DNA from: VBDM01 sp049802235
GTDB lineage: Bacteria > Pseudomonadota > Gammaproteobacteria > Burkholderiales > SG8-39
Length of the DNA stretch: 64,000 nt
NCBI GenBank assembly: GCA_049802235.1
Contig: JBARMB010000079.1
Location: forward strand, 1-64,000
Reading direction: 5' to 3'
The notes below the pieces were generated by a model, which ran no database searches, was not told the origin of the DNA, and was given only the letters and a program-made list of their open reading frames with translations. This document shows positions 1 to 8,066 of this stretch, piece after piece (position 1 is the stretch's first letter; every line of letters starts with the position of its first letter). Both the position numbers and the translations under genes were made by a program.

Positions 1-182
1 CCCCCGTTGCCGCCGTTTGCTGGGCCGGCGAGCAATCGAAGGCATCCGACTGAAATCGCTGCGCCGGACGCCGTAAGAAAATCTATGACGCCAGCATATC
101 ATGCGGCAAAATGGCGACGCAAGCGCGGCAACCCATTTTTTGGCGGTGCTCAAGGAACGGAGGGAAAATTACCGGAACTCGG

Positions 183-374
183 ATGCGTAGCCGCTTTGCG
201 TTCGTGATTTATTTCATGCTTTTGCTCGCGGGCTGCGCCGGCGTCGAGAGGAATTGCCCCGATTCGCCCACTGCGGAGGAAATCATCAGACTCGCCCGCG
301 AGGCTCGGGAGGCGGCGCAGGATCGCGCGACCGGAGACGCCGCGGGCGCGAGCGGGCGTGCCGTGCTGTGCTAG
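183..374 (+). CDS. Small putative lipoprotein
   Basis: A 63-codon frame beginning MRSRF, followed by a hydrophobic stretch (FVIYFMLLLAGC) that ends in a lipobox-like LAGC with Cys at about residue 18. The remainder is short, charged and Ala/Glu/Arg-rich, so the mature product would be a roughly 45-residue outer- or inner-membrane-anchored peptide. No family is recognised. An in-frame ATG at 111 would add 24 residues, but the signal sequence argues for the start at 183. It lies 31 bp upstream of birA on the same strand. The lipobox is seen; that it is expressed is inference, and a chance frame in GC-rich DNA remains possible. Confidence 0.45.
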   Translation: MRSRFAFVIYFMLLLAGCAGVERNCPDSPTAEEIIRLAREAREAAQDRATGDAAGASGRAVLC

Positions 375-405
375 TATTCTTCGGGCTTCGATCGCAGCAC
401 CCGAC

Positions 406-1380
406 ATGGGCGTTTCCCACTTTCCCCTGCTTCGCATACTCGCCGACGGCGGATTCCATTCGGGGGAGCGGCTCGGCAGGACGCTCGGCCTGTCGCGCGG
501 CGGCGTGTGGAACCGGATCCGCGGAATCGAAGCGCTGGGCTTGCGCGTGTTCAAGGTCCGCGGGCGCGGCTACCGGCTCGCCGAGCCCCTCGATCTGCTC
601 GATCGCGAAGCGCTTGCCGCGCGGCTGAAAAAAATCTCCACGGCACTGTCGATCGAGGTGCTGGACGAATGTCCCTCGACGAACACGGTGCTTGCCGAGC
701 GTGCGGCGCATGGCGCGCCACACGGCATGGTGCTCGCCTGCGAGCATCAGAGCGCCGGCCGCGGCCGGCGAGGCAATCCCTGGCTCTCGAGCGTCGGCGG
801 CAGCCTCGCGTTTTCGTTGCTGTGGCGTTTTCCCCAGGGCGCGGGAGCGCTCGCCGGCCTGAGCCTCGCCGTGGCGGTCGCCGCGGCGCGCGCGCTCGAT
901 GGACTCGGAATTGCCGGCGCGGAGATGAAATGGCCGAACGACCTCTGCTGCCGCGGACGCAAAGTCGGCGGCATCCTGATCGAGCTCTCCGGCGACTATC
1001 TCGGTCCGAGCGCCGTCATCGTCGGCGTCGGCCTCAATGTGCGCCTGGACGCGGATTTGCGCGGCCGCATCGACCAGCCGGTCACCGATCTCGCCGGCTG
1101 CGGCGGGCCGCTGCCGTCGCGCACGCTTTTGCTCGCGGCGCTGCTCGAATCGCTCGCCGCGGTGCTCACGCAGTTCTCGCGCGAAGGCTTCGCGCCTTTC
1201 CGCGAAGAATGGCTGCGGCGCCACGCCTGGCAAGGCCGGCGCGTGGCGCTGTCGATCGCCAGCCGCCGCGTCGCCGAAGGCGAGGTGTTGGGGATCGCCG
1301 AGGACGGCGCGCTCATGCTGCGCTCGCCGCGGGGAATCGAGCGTTTCCACAGCGGCGAGCTGTCGCTGCGGCAGACATGA
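406..1380 (+). CDS. birA: Biotin-[acetyl-CoA-carboxylase] ligase / biotin operon repressor BirA
   Basis: Activates biotin to biotinyl-5'-AMP and transfers it to the acceptor lysine of AccB in the cytoplasm. At 324 residues it is the long, two-function form: residues 1-62 are a winged-helix DNA-binding domain (GRTLGLSRGGVWNRI), so it may also repress biotin genes. The catalytic core shows the biotin-binding loop GRGRRG at 118-123 and KWPND at 175-179, followed by GGILIEL. The ATG at 406 is chosen because it directly precedes the HTH; an earlier in-frame ATG at 358 overlaps the upstream frame. Its stop overlaps the coaX start (ATGA), indicating translational coupling. Confidence 0.95.
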   Translation: MGVSHFPLLRILADGGFHSGERLGRTLGLSRGGVWNRIRGIEALGLRVFKVRGRGYRLAEPLDLLDREALAARLKKISTALSIEVLDECPSTNTVLAERAAHGAPHGMVLACEHQSAGRGRRGNPWLSSVGGSLAFSLLWRFPQGAGALAGLSLAVAVAAARALDGLGIAGAEMKWPNDLCCRGRKVGGILIELSGDYLGPSAVIVGVGLNVRLDADLRGRIDQPVTDLAGCGGPLPSRTLLLAALLESLAAVLTQFSREGFAPFREEWLRRHAWQGRRVALSIASRRVAEGEVLGIAEDGALMLRSPRGIERFHSGELSLRQT

Positions 1381-2084
1381 TTCTCGCCATCGATTGCGGC
1401 AACACCCGGCTCAAGTGGGGCGTGCACGACGGCGACGTCTGGCGCGACAGCGGCTCGGTGCCGATCGCGAATATCGCGCGTCTCGGCGCCGCCTGGAAAA
1501 AGATGGCGGCGCCGGAAAAGATCGTCGTATCCAACGTCGCCGGCGATGCTGCGCGCCGCAGGCTCGATGGCGTTCTTTCGCGCTGGCCGGTCGCCCCGAT
1601 CCGGGTGACGCCGAAGCGGCGGCAGTGCGGCGTGACCAACAACTACAAGGAACCGGCACGGCTGGGAGCGGACCGCTGGGCGGCGCTCATCGGGGCGCGG
1701 GCGCTGGTGCGCGGGCCATGCCTGGTGGTGACTGCGGGCACGGCGACCACTGCGGACATTCTGAAGCGTAACGGGACTTTTGCCGGCGGCGTGATTTTTC
1801 CGGGCTTCGACCTGATGAAAAGGTCGCTCGCCCGGAACACCGCGCGGCTGCCGCTCGCCGACGGGCATTTCGCCGCACAGCCCCGCAGCACGGCCGATGC
1901 CATCGAGACGGGATGTCTCCTGGCGCAGGCGGGCGCCGTCGAACGCATGTTCGCGACGCTCGGGCCCGGTGCGGTGTGTGTGCTCTCGGGCGGTGCGGCG
2001 GCACGCCTCGCCCCGCACCTCCGCATCGCCGTACGGCTCGTGGATAATCTGGTGCTCGAGGGCTTGGTCAGGATTGCTCGATGA
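1377..2084 (+). CDS. coaX: Type III pantothenate kinase CoaX
   Basis: Phosphorylates pantothenate, the first step of coenzyme A synthesis. At 235 residues it has the type III (ASKHA-fold) signatures: the N-terminal phosphate-binding DCGNT at 6-10, GADRW at 97-101, TAGTATT at 119-125 and GGVIFPGF at 137-144. It overlaps birA by four bases at its start and the SPOR gene by four bases at its end, so the three genes form a tight operon. birA-coaX adjacency is common in beta- and gammaproteobacteria. No defect is visible. Confidence 0.95.
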   Translation: MILAIDCGNTRLKWGVHDGDVWRDSGSVPIANIARLGAAWKKMAAPEKIVVSNVAGDAARRRLDGVLSRWPVAPIRVTPKRRQCGVTNNYKEPARLGADRWAALIGARALVRGPCLVVTAGTATTADILKRNGTFAGGVIFPGFDLMKRSLARNTARLPLADGHFAAQPRSTADAIETGCLLAQAGAVERMFATLGPGAVCVLSGGAAARLAPHLRIAVRLVDNLVLEGLVRIAR

Positions 2085-2767
2085 GAACTTTTTTTCTTCT
2101 TCTCCTGCTGCTGAACCTCGGCTTCTTCGCCTGGAGCCAGTTTGGCCCGAACTATGTCTCGGGTGAAGCGCAGCTGATCGACCAGCAGCTCAATCCGAAG
2201 GCAATCCGGCTGCTGACGGCCGAACAGGTCGCGGCGCTCAGCGCCGAGCGCGCCGAACGCGCAGAACGTGCAGAGCGCGCCAAGGCGCCGAAGCTGACGC
2301 CTTGTCTGGAGCTGGGGGCTTTCAATCCGGGTGATTTGCCGCGCGTGGAGCAGGCGCTTGGAGCGCTTGCCCTGGGACCGAAGCTGTCTCAACGCCGTGT
2401 CGACGAGGTCGCGAATTTCTGGGTATACATGCCGCCTCAGACCAATCGACAGACCGCGACGCGGAAAGCCGCCGAGCTGAAAAAACTCGGTGTCGAGGAA
2501 TTCTTCGTGGTGCAGGATGACCCCAAATTCCGCTTTGCGATCTCGCTCGGCGTGTTCAAAAGCGAGGAGGCGGCAAAGGCGCAGCTCGAGCAGCTGCGCG
2601 CCAAGGGCGTGCGCACCGCTCGGGTCGGGGCTCGGGAGACACAGGTGCCGAAAATCTACTTTACCGTGCGCGACGTCTCCGAAGCGCTCGCCGCGAAGCT
2701 GAACGATCTGCGCCAGGGTTTCCCTGGCAGCGATCTGAAAGGATGCCAGCCCGAGGGGGAGAAGTAG
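2081..2767 (+). CDS. SPOR-domain membrane protein
   Basis: A 228-residue bitopic protein. Residues 2-18 are a hydrophobic anchor (FFLLLLLLNLGFFAW) and the C-terminal half (about 105-195) looks like a SPOR domain, the fold that binds denuded septal peptidoglycan. The tract FRFAISLGVFKSEEAAKAQL is typical. Between them, residues about 50-62 are a run of Ala-Glu-Arg triplets encoded by a 9-bp repeat, probably a helical or coiled-coil linker. It starts inside the coaX stop codon. Assignment to SPOR is by pattern; a role at the division site is inferred from the family. Confidence 0.8.
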   Translation: MRTFFLLLLLLNLGFFAWSQFGPNYVSGEAQLIDQQLNPKAIRLLTAEQVAALSAERAERAERAERAKAPKLTPCLELGAFNPGDLPRVEQALGALALGPKLSQRRVDEVANFWVYMPPQTNRQTATRKAAELKKLGVEEFFVVQDDPKFRFAISLGVFKSEEAAKAQLEQLRAKGVRTARVGARETQVPKIYFTVRDVSEALAAKLNDLRQGFPGSDLKGCQPEGEK

Positions 2768-2837
2768 ACGCAGACCCGGATTCGGGAACGTGCCGGCCGG
2801 CTATCGCAAATCCCGGAGCGGCGCGACCTGCGTGGAG

Positions 2838-3332
2838 CTATCGCTGCGCCGACGCCCCGCCGCGTATTTTCCTCAGCAGGTCCGTGGTGGAACGCCGATG
2901 TTCGAACGCGATCGAACGCACGCATCCGCCCCAGCCGCGTGCCTCGGCCGCGCCGACGATCGCCTCGGGCTTCCAGTCCCCGCCCTTGACCAGCACCTCG
3001 GGCCGGCAGGCGAGGATCAGCGCGAGCGGCGTATCCTCGTCGAACCAGGTGACGAGGCTGACGGACTCAAGCGCCGCCACCAGCGCCATGCGGTCCGCGA
3101 GCGGATTCACCGGCCGGTCGTCCCCTTTGCCGAGGCGCCGTGCCGAGGCGTCGCTGTTCACCGCGACCAGAAGGCTCGCGCCGAGCGCGCGCGCCTGTGA
3201 AAGATAGGTGGCGTGTCCGCGGTGCAGGATGTCGAATACGCCGTTGGTGAACACCAACGGGCGCGCGATTCCCGCCAGGCGCGCAGCGAGCTGCTGCGGC
3301 GGGCAGATCTTCTGTTCAAAGGGCGTGCTCAT
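2838..3332 (-). CDS. rfaE2: D-glycero-beta-D-manno-heptose 1-phosphate adenylyltransferase
   Basis: Transfers AMP from ATP to heptose 1-phosphate to make ADP-heptose for LPS core synthesis. The 164-residue protein is the stand-alone nucleotidyltransferase half of HldE. FTNGVFDILHRGH at 28-40 contains the HxGH adenylyl-transfer motif, and RRSTTDLL near 146 matches the second conserved block. The kinase half (RfaE1) is not in the window. It ends the minus-strand envelope cluster (lpoA, yraN, diaA, BON lipoprotein), converging on the SPOR gene. The only other ADP-heptose gene here is waaF at 20.1 kb. Confidence 0.93.
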   Translation of the reverse strand: MSTPFEQKICPPQQLAARLAGIARPLVFTNGVFDILHRGHATYLSQARALGASLLVAVNSDASARRLGKGDDRPVNPLADRMALVAALESVSLVTWFDEDTPLALILACRPEVLVKGGDWKPEAIVGAAEARGWGGCVRSIAFEHRRSTTDLLRKIRGGASAQR

Positions 3333-3364
3333 TCAGGTTGCCCCCGGCCGCAGCGGGCGCTGTA

Positions 3365-3967
3365 CTACTTCGCGACGACGTATTCGAAAACGCGCACCAC
3401 TTTCTGCGCCCCGCCGGTGCCCCGCGCGATGTCGGTGGCGGCATCGGCTTCCTCGCGGGTGACCAGGCCGAGCAGGTAGACCGCGCCGGCTTCGGTCACG
3501 ACCTTGACGCGATTGATCGAGAACTTGTTGGCTGACAGAAAGTTGCCCTTGACCTTGCTGGTGATGTAGGAATCGTTGGCCCGCGAAGCGAGCGAACTGG
3601 TGCCGGCGACCTGAATCTCGTTGACCACGCTCTTTACCTGCGGAACCTGGCTGACGATCTTCTCCACTTCCGTTTTCATCTGCGCGGTCGGAACCTCGCC
3701 CGTTATAAGCGCCGTGTAGTTGTAGCAGGTGACATTGACGTGCCCCTGATCCTTGAGCATGTCGCCGACGCGGCTGGATGCGATGATTTCGACGCGCTCG
3801 TCACCCAGCATGACATCGGGCTGGCGACGGTCCACCATGACGTACGCAGTGGTAGCCGCGCCGCCGATGACGGCAGCCTCGATGCAACCCTGCAGCGCCG
3901 CCGCCGCGGCGAACAGCAGCGCGAGAGCGGAAAGTCGTCTTGCCGCCGGGAAAACGGTGCTCATCAT
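3365..3967 (-). CDS. dolP: BON-domain outer-membrane lipoprotein (DolP/YraP-like)
   Basis: A 200-residue lipoprotein with a lipobox LQGC (Cys28) and two BON domains (about 55-120 and 130-195), the layout of E. coli DolP (YraP), which supports outer-membrane integrity and BAM function. BON-type patterns are seen in VTCYNYTALITGEVP and in VKVVTEAGAVYLLGLV. The start overlaps the diaA stop (ATGA on the minus strand); a second ATG follows three bases later. Its place directly after diaA matches the enterobacterial lpoA-yraN-diaA-dolP order, which strengthens the call. Confidence 0.88.
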   Translation of the reverse strand: MMSTVFPAARRLSALALLFAAAAALQGCIEAAVIGGAATTAYVMVDRRQPDVMLGDERVEIIASSRVGDMLKDQGHVNVTCYNYTALITGEVPTAQMKTEVEKIVSQVPQVKSVVNEIQVAGTSSLASRANDSYITSKVKGNFLSANKFSINRVKVVTEAGAVYLLGLVTREEADAATDIARGTGGAQKVVRVFEYVVAK

Positions 3968-4593
3968 TCAGCCCCCAGTAACAGTGAATCGATGCCGTCG
4001 CACAGGCAGTGGAGCGCCAGAAGGTGCGTCTCCTGGATGCGCGCGGTCTGCGAGTGCGGCACGCAGATGTTGACGTCGTCGTTTGCGAGCAGTTTGCCGA
4101 TCTCGCCGCCGCCCCGCCCGGTGAGCGCCACTACGCGCATGTCCCGCTCGTGCGCCGCGGTGACTGCGCGCGCCACGTTTTTCGAGCTGCCGCTGGTCGA
4201 GATTGCCAGCAGCACGTCGTTCGGCTGCCCCAGTGCGCTCACCTGCTTGGAGAAAATCTGCTCGTAGTGGTAGTCGTTGGCGATCGATGTCAGGGTCGAG
4301 GTGTCGGTGGTCAGAGCGATCGCTGCAAGCCCCGGGCGCTCGCGCTCGAAGCGATTCAGCAGCTCGGCGGCGAAATGCTGCGAGTCGGCGGCCGAGCCGC
4401 CGTTGCCGCAAGCGAGGATCTTGCCGTTGGCGAGCAGGCATTTCACCATGATTTCGGTAGCCCGCGCGATCGGGGCCGCGAGAACTTCGAGCGCCCTGAG
4501 CTTCAACTGCGCGCTGTCGTTGAATTGGCGCCGGATTCGCGCCACCAGGTCCACGCTGTCCTCGACCACAGGGCGAGCGGCTGCGGTTTTCAT
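3964..4593 (-). CDS. diaA: SIS-domain protein, DiaA / phosphoheptose isomerase family
   Basis: A 209-residue SIS-fold protein with GNGGSAADS at 63-71 and STSGSSKNV at 132-140, the sugar-phosphate binding loops of the GmhA/DiaA group. In E. coli the gene at this position, between yraN and dolP, is DiaA, a DnaA-binding tetramer that stimulates replication initiation. The same family includes GmhA, which converts sedoheptulose 7-phosphate to heptose 7-phosphate. With rfaE2 two genes downstream, a heptose role is also credible. The order favours DiaA, but sequence alone does not separate the two. Confidence 0.82.
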   Translation of the reverse strand: MKTAAARPVVEDSVDLVARIRRQFNDSAQLKLRALEVLAAPIARATEIMVKCLLANGKILACGNGGSAADSQHFAAELLNRFERERPGLAAIALTTDTSTLTSIANDYHYEQIFSKQVSALGQPNDVLLAISTSGSSKNVARAVTAAHERDMRVVALTGRGGGEIGKLLANDDVNICVPHSQTARIQETHLLALHCLCDGIDSLLLGAE

Positions 4594-4721
4594 GTCGCTA
4601 GTCTACCCCAATCTGCTCGATGAACGCTTCGACCCCGATCCGCTTGCGCGGTTCTGGATTCGGCTGCAGGCGGCCGATGCGCGCGCCGGTCGGTTCGTCC
4701 CGATCCGTGGCGCATGGCCGA

Positions 4722-5060
4722 TCAGGTCGAAAATGCATCTCGGATCCATTCGATCTGCGGCGGCTCGATCTCCTCGAGCAGCACGACGTCAAATCGGCAC
4801 GGCATCTCCTTCCTGCCGGCCAGGTAATGGCGCGCCGCGGCAATGACCTTCGCCTGCTTGCGCCGGTCGACACTGTAGGCCGCGCCGCCGAAACGGGTCG
4901 AACGTCTCAGTCTCACTTCGGCAAAAACGATCGTGCCGCCGTCGCGCAGGACAAGATCGATCTCGCCGTAGCGGCAGTGGTAATTGGTTTCGACCAGGGC
5001 GAGGCCCTTGCGCTGCAGGTAGGCGGCGGCAATGAGTTCTGCCTGCTTGCCGGCGCTCAC
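4722..5060 (-). CDS. yraN: YraN/UPF0102 family nuclease-like protein
   Basis: A 112-residue protein of the UPF0102 family, a small restriction-endonuclease-like fold. The catalytic-type pattern is present: GEIDLV supplies the acidic residues and FAEVR the E-x-R/K pair. The start chosen is GTG at 5060, which overlaps the lpoA stop (GTGA); a longer in-frame extension would run deep into lpoA in another frame and is a shadow. The molecular function of the family is poorly defined. The position between lpoA and diaA is conserved from gamma- to betaproteobacteria. Confidence 0.88.
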   Translation of the reverse strand: MSAGKQAELIAAAYLQRKGLALVETNYHCRYGEIDLVLRDGGTIVFAEVRLRRSTRFGGAAYSVDRRKQAKVIAAARHYLAGRKEMPCRFDVVLLEEIEPPQIEWIRDAFST

Positions 5061-6124
5061 CGTTGATCCTCGGTCGCCACTCCGGCGCCGTTGCGGAAAA
5101 CGGCCTGGACCGGCTCGCGCTCGAATACATTGCCGCCGCGCAGCGAAATCCGGCCGGTGACGCCGTCCAGACTGATGCGGTTGTGTTTGAGAAAGAGTCC
5201 GCCGGCGATGCGGCAGGCGTCGATCCCCAGCGCATAAAAGCGCTGCAGATCTCCCGGGAGGTTCCCTGGCCGCGGATAGATCATCACCGCCGGATGATCG
5301 GGCTCCACCAGCCACGGCATGTCGACGAAGCGGATGCCGTTCAGGTCGCCGTTCGTGAGCGGGTCGGCGCGGCCGTCATGGATCAGCGAAGTCGCGAATA
5401 CCGGGATCTGGTTATTGAGGTAAGGCCGCACGCTGCGCGCCTGCCCGGCATCGGCGGCGAGAAAGATCAGCTCCGCCTCGGACCCCGACAGGTGTTGCCG
5501 CAGCATGCCGAGATCGGTCTGCGGACCGAATTCCTGCGCGTCGCTGATTCTGCCGCCGAGCGCGAACCACTCGTCCGCAAATGCACGGCTGACGCGCTTC
5601 GCCAGCGGCGTCGCCGCCTGTACCACCACGGCATTGCGCAGCCGTTCGGAATAGGCTGTTCGCGCCGCCATGCGTGCCTCCGCCTCCACCGACAGCCCGA
5701 AGGCGTAAAGCTGCGGCGGCGTCGGCCCGTTGCCCTCCAAGGTGTTGAGGACGAGCGTGGCGACGCTGACACGACCGCTCGCGGCCAGCGCCGCGACGCC
5801 GTCGCGCGTCATCGGACCGACCACCACCGCTGCGCCTCGCTGCACCGCGGCCTCGTATTCCGAGACGATGTGTTCCGGCTGCGCGTCGGTGCGCAGCACC
5901 TGCAACCCGGAGCCGCCTTGGGTGAACTTCATCGCCGCCTGGCAGCCGAGCTGGACGGCCCCGGCGGCCGGGGAAAAATCCGGCGAATTGAGCGGCAACA
6001 GGAGCGCGATGAACGGCTTGGACGGTTCGGGCTGGCTTGCCGGAATGTCGGCCGCCGCGCACAATGCCGGACTCAACAACGCCAGCAAAGCGGAGCATAT
6101 TTGGAAGCGAGGGCCGGGAAGCAT
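5057..6124 (-). CDS. lpoA: Penicillin-binding protein activator LpoA/LppC family
   Basis: A 355-residue exported protein with a signal peptide (about 1-26, ending CAAAD) followed by a periplasmic-binding-protein-like domain (IALLLPLNSPDFSPAAGAVQ). This corresponds to the C-terminal half of enterobacterial LpoA, which activates PBP1A; the N-terminal TPR half is absent, as is usual in betaproteobacteria. There is no good lipobox (PALC), so it may be soluble in the periplasm. The ATG at 6124 is chosen because a TATAAT -10 element lies at 6151-6156 on the minus strand, making the longer TTG start at 6151 unlikely. Confidence 0.85.
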   Translation of the reverse strand: MLPGPRFQICSALLALLSPALCAAADIPASQPEPSKPFIALLLPLNSPDFSPAAGAVQLGCQAAMKFTQGGSGLQVLRTDAQPEHIVSEYEAAVQRGAAVVVGPMTRDGVAALAASGRVSVATLVLNTLEGNGPTPPQLYAFGLSVEAEARMAARTAYSERLRNAVVVQAATPLAKRVSRAFADEWFALGGRISDAQEFGPQTDLGMLRQHLSGSEAELIFLAADAGQARSVRPYLNNQIPVFATSLIHDGRADPLTNGDLNGIRFVDMPWLVEPDHPAVMIYPRPGNLPGDLQRFYALGIDACRIAGGLFLKHNRISLDGVTGRISLRGGNVFEREPVQAVFRNGAGVATEDQR

Positions 6125-6985
6125 GGTGGGAGTCCGAAGGGGACGGGCCAATTATATGTGGTCGCCACGCCGATTGGGAACCTTGAAGACATCACTCTGC
6201 GGGCGCTGAAGGCGCTCGCCGGCGCCGACGTGATTGCGGCGGAAGACACCCGCACCACCGCACACCTGCTGAAGCACCACCGGTTGCAGGGGCGGCTGAT
6301 CGCGGTGCACGAGCATAACGAGCGCCGCGCCGCGGACGGCATCATCGAGCAGTTGGCGCAAGGCAAGACCGTGGCGCTGGTGAGCGACGCCGGCACGCCG
6401 GCAATCTCGGACCCGGGCGCCGCAATCGTTGCGCGGGTGCGCGATGCCGGGTTCAAGGTTACGCCGATACCCGGGGCGAACGCCGCGATCGCCGCTCTGT
6501 CGGTTGCGGGCATTCCGGACGTACCCTTCCTCTTCGTCGGGTTTCTGCCGCCGAAACCTGCGGCCCGGTGCAAGGCGCTCGAAGGCCTGCGGGCGCTGCC
6601 GTTCACGCTCGTTTTCCATGAAGCGCCGCATCGTATCGTAGAATGCGTCGAAGACCTTGCCGTCGCGCTGGGAGGAGAACGCACCCTGGTGATCGCGCGC
6701 GAGCTCACCAAGCTGTTCGAGGAAATTCATCGCTGCCGCCTCGATGAGGCGGCAGCCTGGTTGCGGCAGGACGAGAACCGCCAGCGCGGCGAGTTCGTGC
6801 TGATCGTGGAAGGCGCGGCGCAGCGCGCCGGGTCCGAGGGTGCGGATGCGGAGCGGATCCTGGGCCTGCTGCTCGCGGAACTGCCGCTGGCACAAGCCGT
6901 CGGGCTTGCCTGCGCCATCACGGGATCGAAGAAGAATCCGACCTACGCACATGCGCTCGAGCTGGCAAAAGAAAAAAAACGCTGA
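6101..6985 (+). CDS. rsmI: 16S rRNA (cytidine1402-2'-O)-methyltransferase RsmI
   Basis: SAM-dependent 2'-O-methylation of C1402 in 16S rRNA. The tetrapyrrole-methylase fold is evident from LYVVATPIGNLEDITLRAL at the N-terminus, AAEDTRTTAHLL, LVSDAGTPAISDPG and FHEAPHRI. The start is uncertain: there is no in-frame ATG near the expected N-terminus. I use TTG at 6101, which has GGAG six bases upstream and keeps the LYVV strand; GTG at 6158 would delete it. Length is 294 residues from TTG, close to the family norm. It is divergent from lpoA and just upstream of pyrC. Confidence 0.88.
   Translation: MEARAGKHGGSPKGTGQLYVVATPIGNLEDITLRALKALAGADVIAAEDTRTTAHLLKHHRLQGRLIAVHEHNERRAADGIIEQLAQGKTVALVSDAGTPAISDPGAAIVARVRDAGFKVTPIPGANAAIAALSVAGIPDVPFLFVGFLPPKPAARCKALEGLRALPFTLVFHEAPHRIVECVEDLAVALGGERTLVIARELTKLFEEIHRCRLDEAAAWLRQDENRQRGEFVLIVEGAAQRAGSEGADAERILGLLLAELPLAQAVGLACAITGSKKNPTYAHALELAKEKKR
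6151..6180 (-). promoter_or_regulatory. Putative sigma-70 promoter of the lpoA-yraN-diaA operon
   Basis: On the minus strand, TATAAT (6156-6151) is preceded 18 bp upstream by TTCCCA (6180-6175). Transcription would begin near 6144, leaving a short leader before the lpoA ATG at 6124. It overlaps the 5' end of the divergent rsmI gene. The -10 is a perfect match and the -35 is weak. Confidence 0.5.
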
Positions 6986-7001
6986 TGCAGATGCCGTTTC
7001 C

Positions 7002-8060
7002 ATGCCGACCCTCACGCTGAGCCGCCCCGACGACTGGCATCTGCACTTGCGCGACGGCGCGGCGATGCACAGCGTGCTGCCGCACACTGCGCGCCAGTTC
7101 GCCCGCGCCATCGTCATGCCCAACCTGAAGCCGCCAGTCACGACTGTTGCGGCTGCGCGCGCCTACCGCGATCGCATCGTCGCCGCGCTGAGCGCGGGCG
7201 TGACAGCCGGTGCGCTGCCCGGGAGCCCGAAGTTCGAGCCGCTGATGACGCTGTATCTGACAGACGTCACGAGCGCCGCGGAAATCGAGCTGGCAAAGAC
7301 AAGCGGTTTCGTGCACGCAGTGAAATATTACCCGGCGGGGGCGACCACCCACTCGGATTCCGGCGTCACGCGCATCGAGCGCGTATTTCAGGCGCTCGAG
7401 GCCATGCAGAAACACGACCTGCCGCTGCTGGTGCACGGCGAAGTGACGGCGCCGGAAGTGGACGTGTTCGACCGCGAGCGGGTGTTTCTCGACACGGTGC
7501 TCGCCGGGATCGTGCGCCGCTTTCCGCAGCTTCGGATCGTGTTCGAGCACATCACCACCCGCGAGGCGGCGGAGTTCGTCGCCGCGGCCGGCGCGCGCAT
7601 CGCCGCCACGATCACCGCGCATCACCTGCTCTACAACCGCAACGCGATATTCGCGGGCGGCATCCGGCCGCATCTCTATTGTCTGCCGGTGCTGAAGCGC
7701 GAGCAACACCGCCGGGCGCTGGTGCACGCTGCAACCGGCGGCAACCCGAAGTTTTTTCTCGGGACGGACAGCGCGCCGCATTCCCGCGGCAGCAAGGAAG
7801 CGCCTTGCGGCCACGCCGGCATCTACACCGCGCATGCGGCAATCGAGCTCTACGCCGAGGTTTTCGAGCAGGCGGGGGCGCTCGACAAGCTGGAAGCCTT
7901 TGCGAGCTTTCACGGCGCCGATTTCTACCGCCTGCCGCGTAACCGCGAATCCATCACGCTGCGCAAGGAAGCCTGGTCCGTGCCGGGCGAGATGGCGCTC
8001 GGCCCGGAAACGCTCGTACCGCTGCGTGCCGGCGAATCGATCAGCTGGCGGCTGGTCTGA
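7002..8060 (+). CDS. pyrC: Dihydroorotase PyrC
   Basis: Cyclises N-carbamoyl-aspartate to dihydroorotate in pyrimidine synthesis. The 352-residue protein is of the short E. coli type. Zinc ligands appear in WHLHLRDG (H13, H15), the carboxylated lysine in HAVKYYPAG (K108), then LLVHGEV (H145) and FEHITT, with the catalytic aspartate in GTDSAPH. The ATG at 7002 is 16 bases after the rsmI stop; an earlier in-frame ATG at 6840 lies inside rsmI and is rejected. It is followed by a DUF3025 gene after a 6-bp gap, suggesting cotranscription. Confidence 0.95.
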   Translation: MPTLTLSRPDDWHLHLRDGAAMHSVLPHTARQFARAIVMPNLKPPVTTVAAARAYRDRIVAALSAGVTAGALPGSPKFEPLMTLYLTDVTSAAEIELAKTSGFVHAVKYYPAGATTHSDSGVTRIERVFQALEAMQKHDLPLLVHGEVTAPEVDVFDRERVFLDTVLAGIVRRFPQLRIVFEHITTREAAEFVAAAGARIAATITAHHLLYNRNAIFAGGIRPHLYCLPVLKREQHRRALVHAATGGNPKFFLGTDSAPHSRGSKEAPCGHAGIYTAHAAIELYAEVFEQAGALDKLEAFASFHGADFYRLPRNRESITLRKEAWSVPGEMALGPETLVPLRAGESISWRLV

Positions 8061-8066
8061 CCGCGG

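Noticed and set aside
286..1350. Long minus-strand frame across birA (354 codons)
   Set aside because: Arg/Ala-rich antisense shadow of a clear birA; no motif and no ribosome site.
507..2084. 525-codon plus frame covering birA in another frame and then coaX
   Set aside because: Only the part from 1377 is coaX; the upstream part is an out-of-frame shadow of birA.
2240..2282. Short 9-bp repeat in the SPOR gene considered as a CRISPR or minisatellite locus
   Set aside because: Only about four in-frame units encoding Ala-Glu-Arg; it is a protein linker, not an array.
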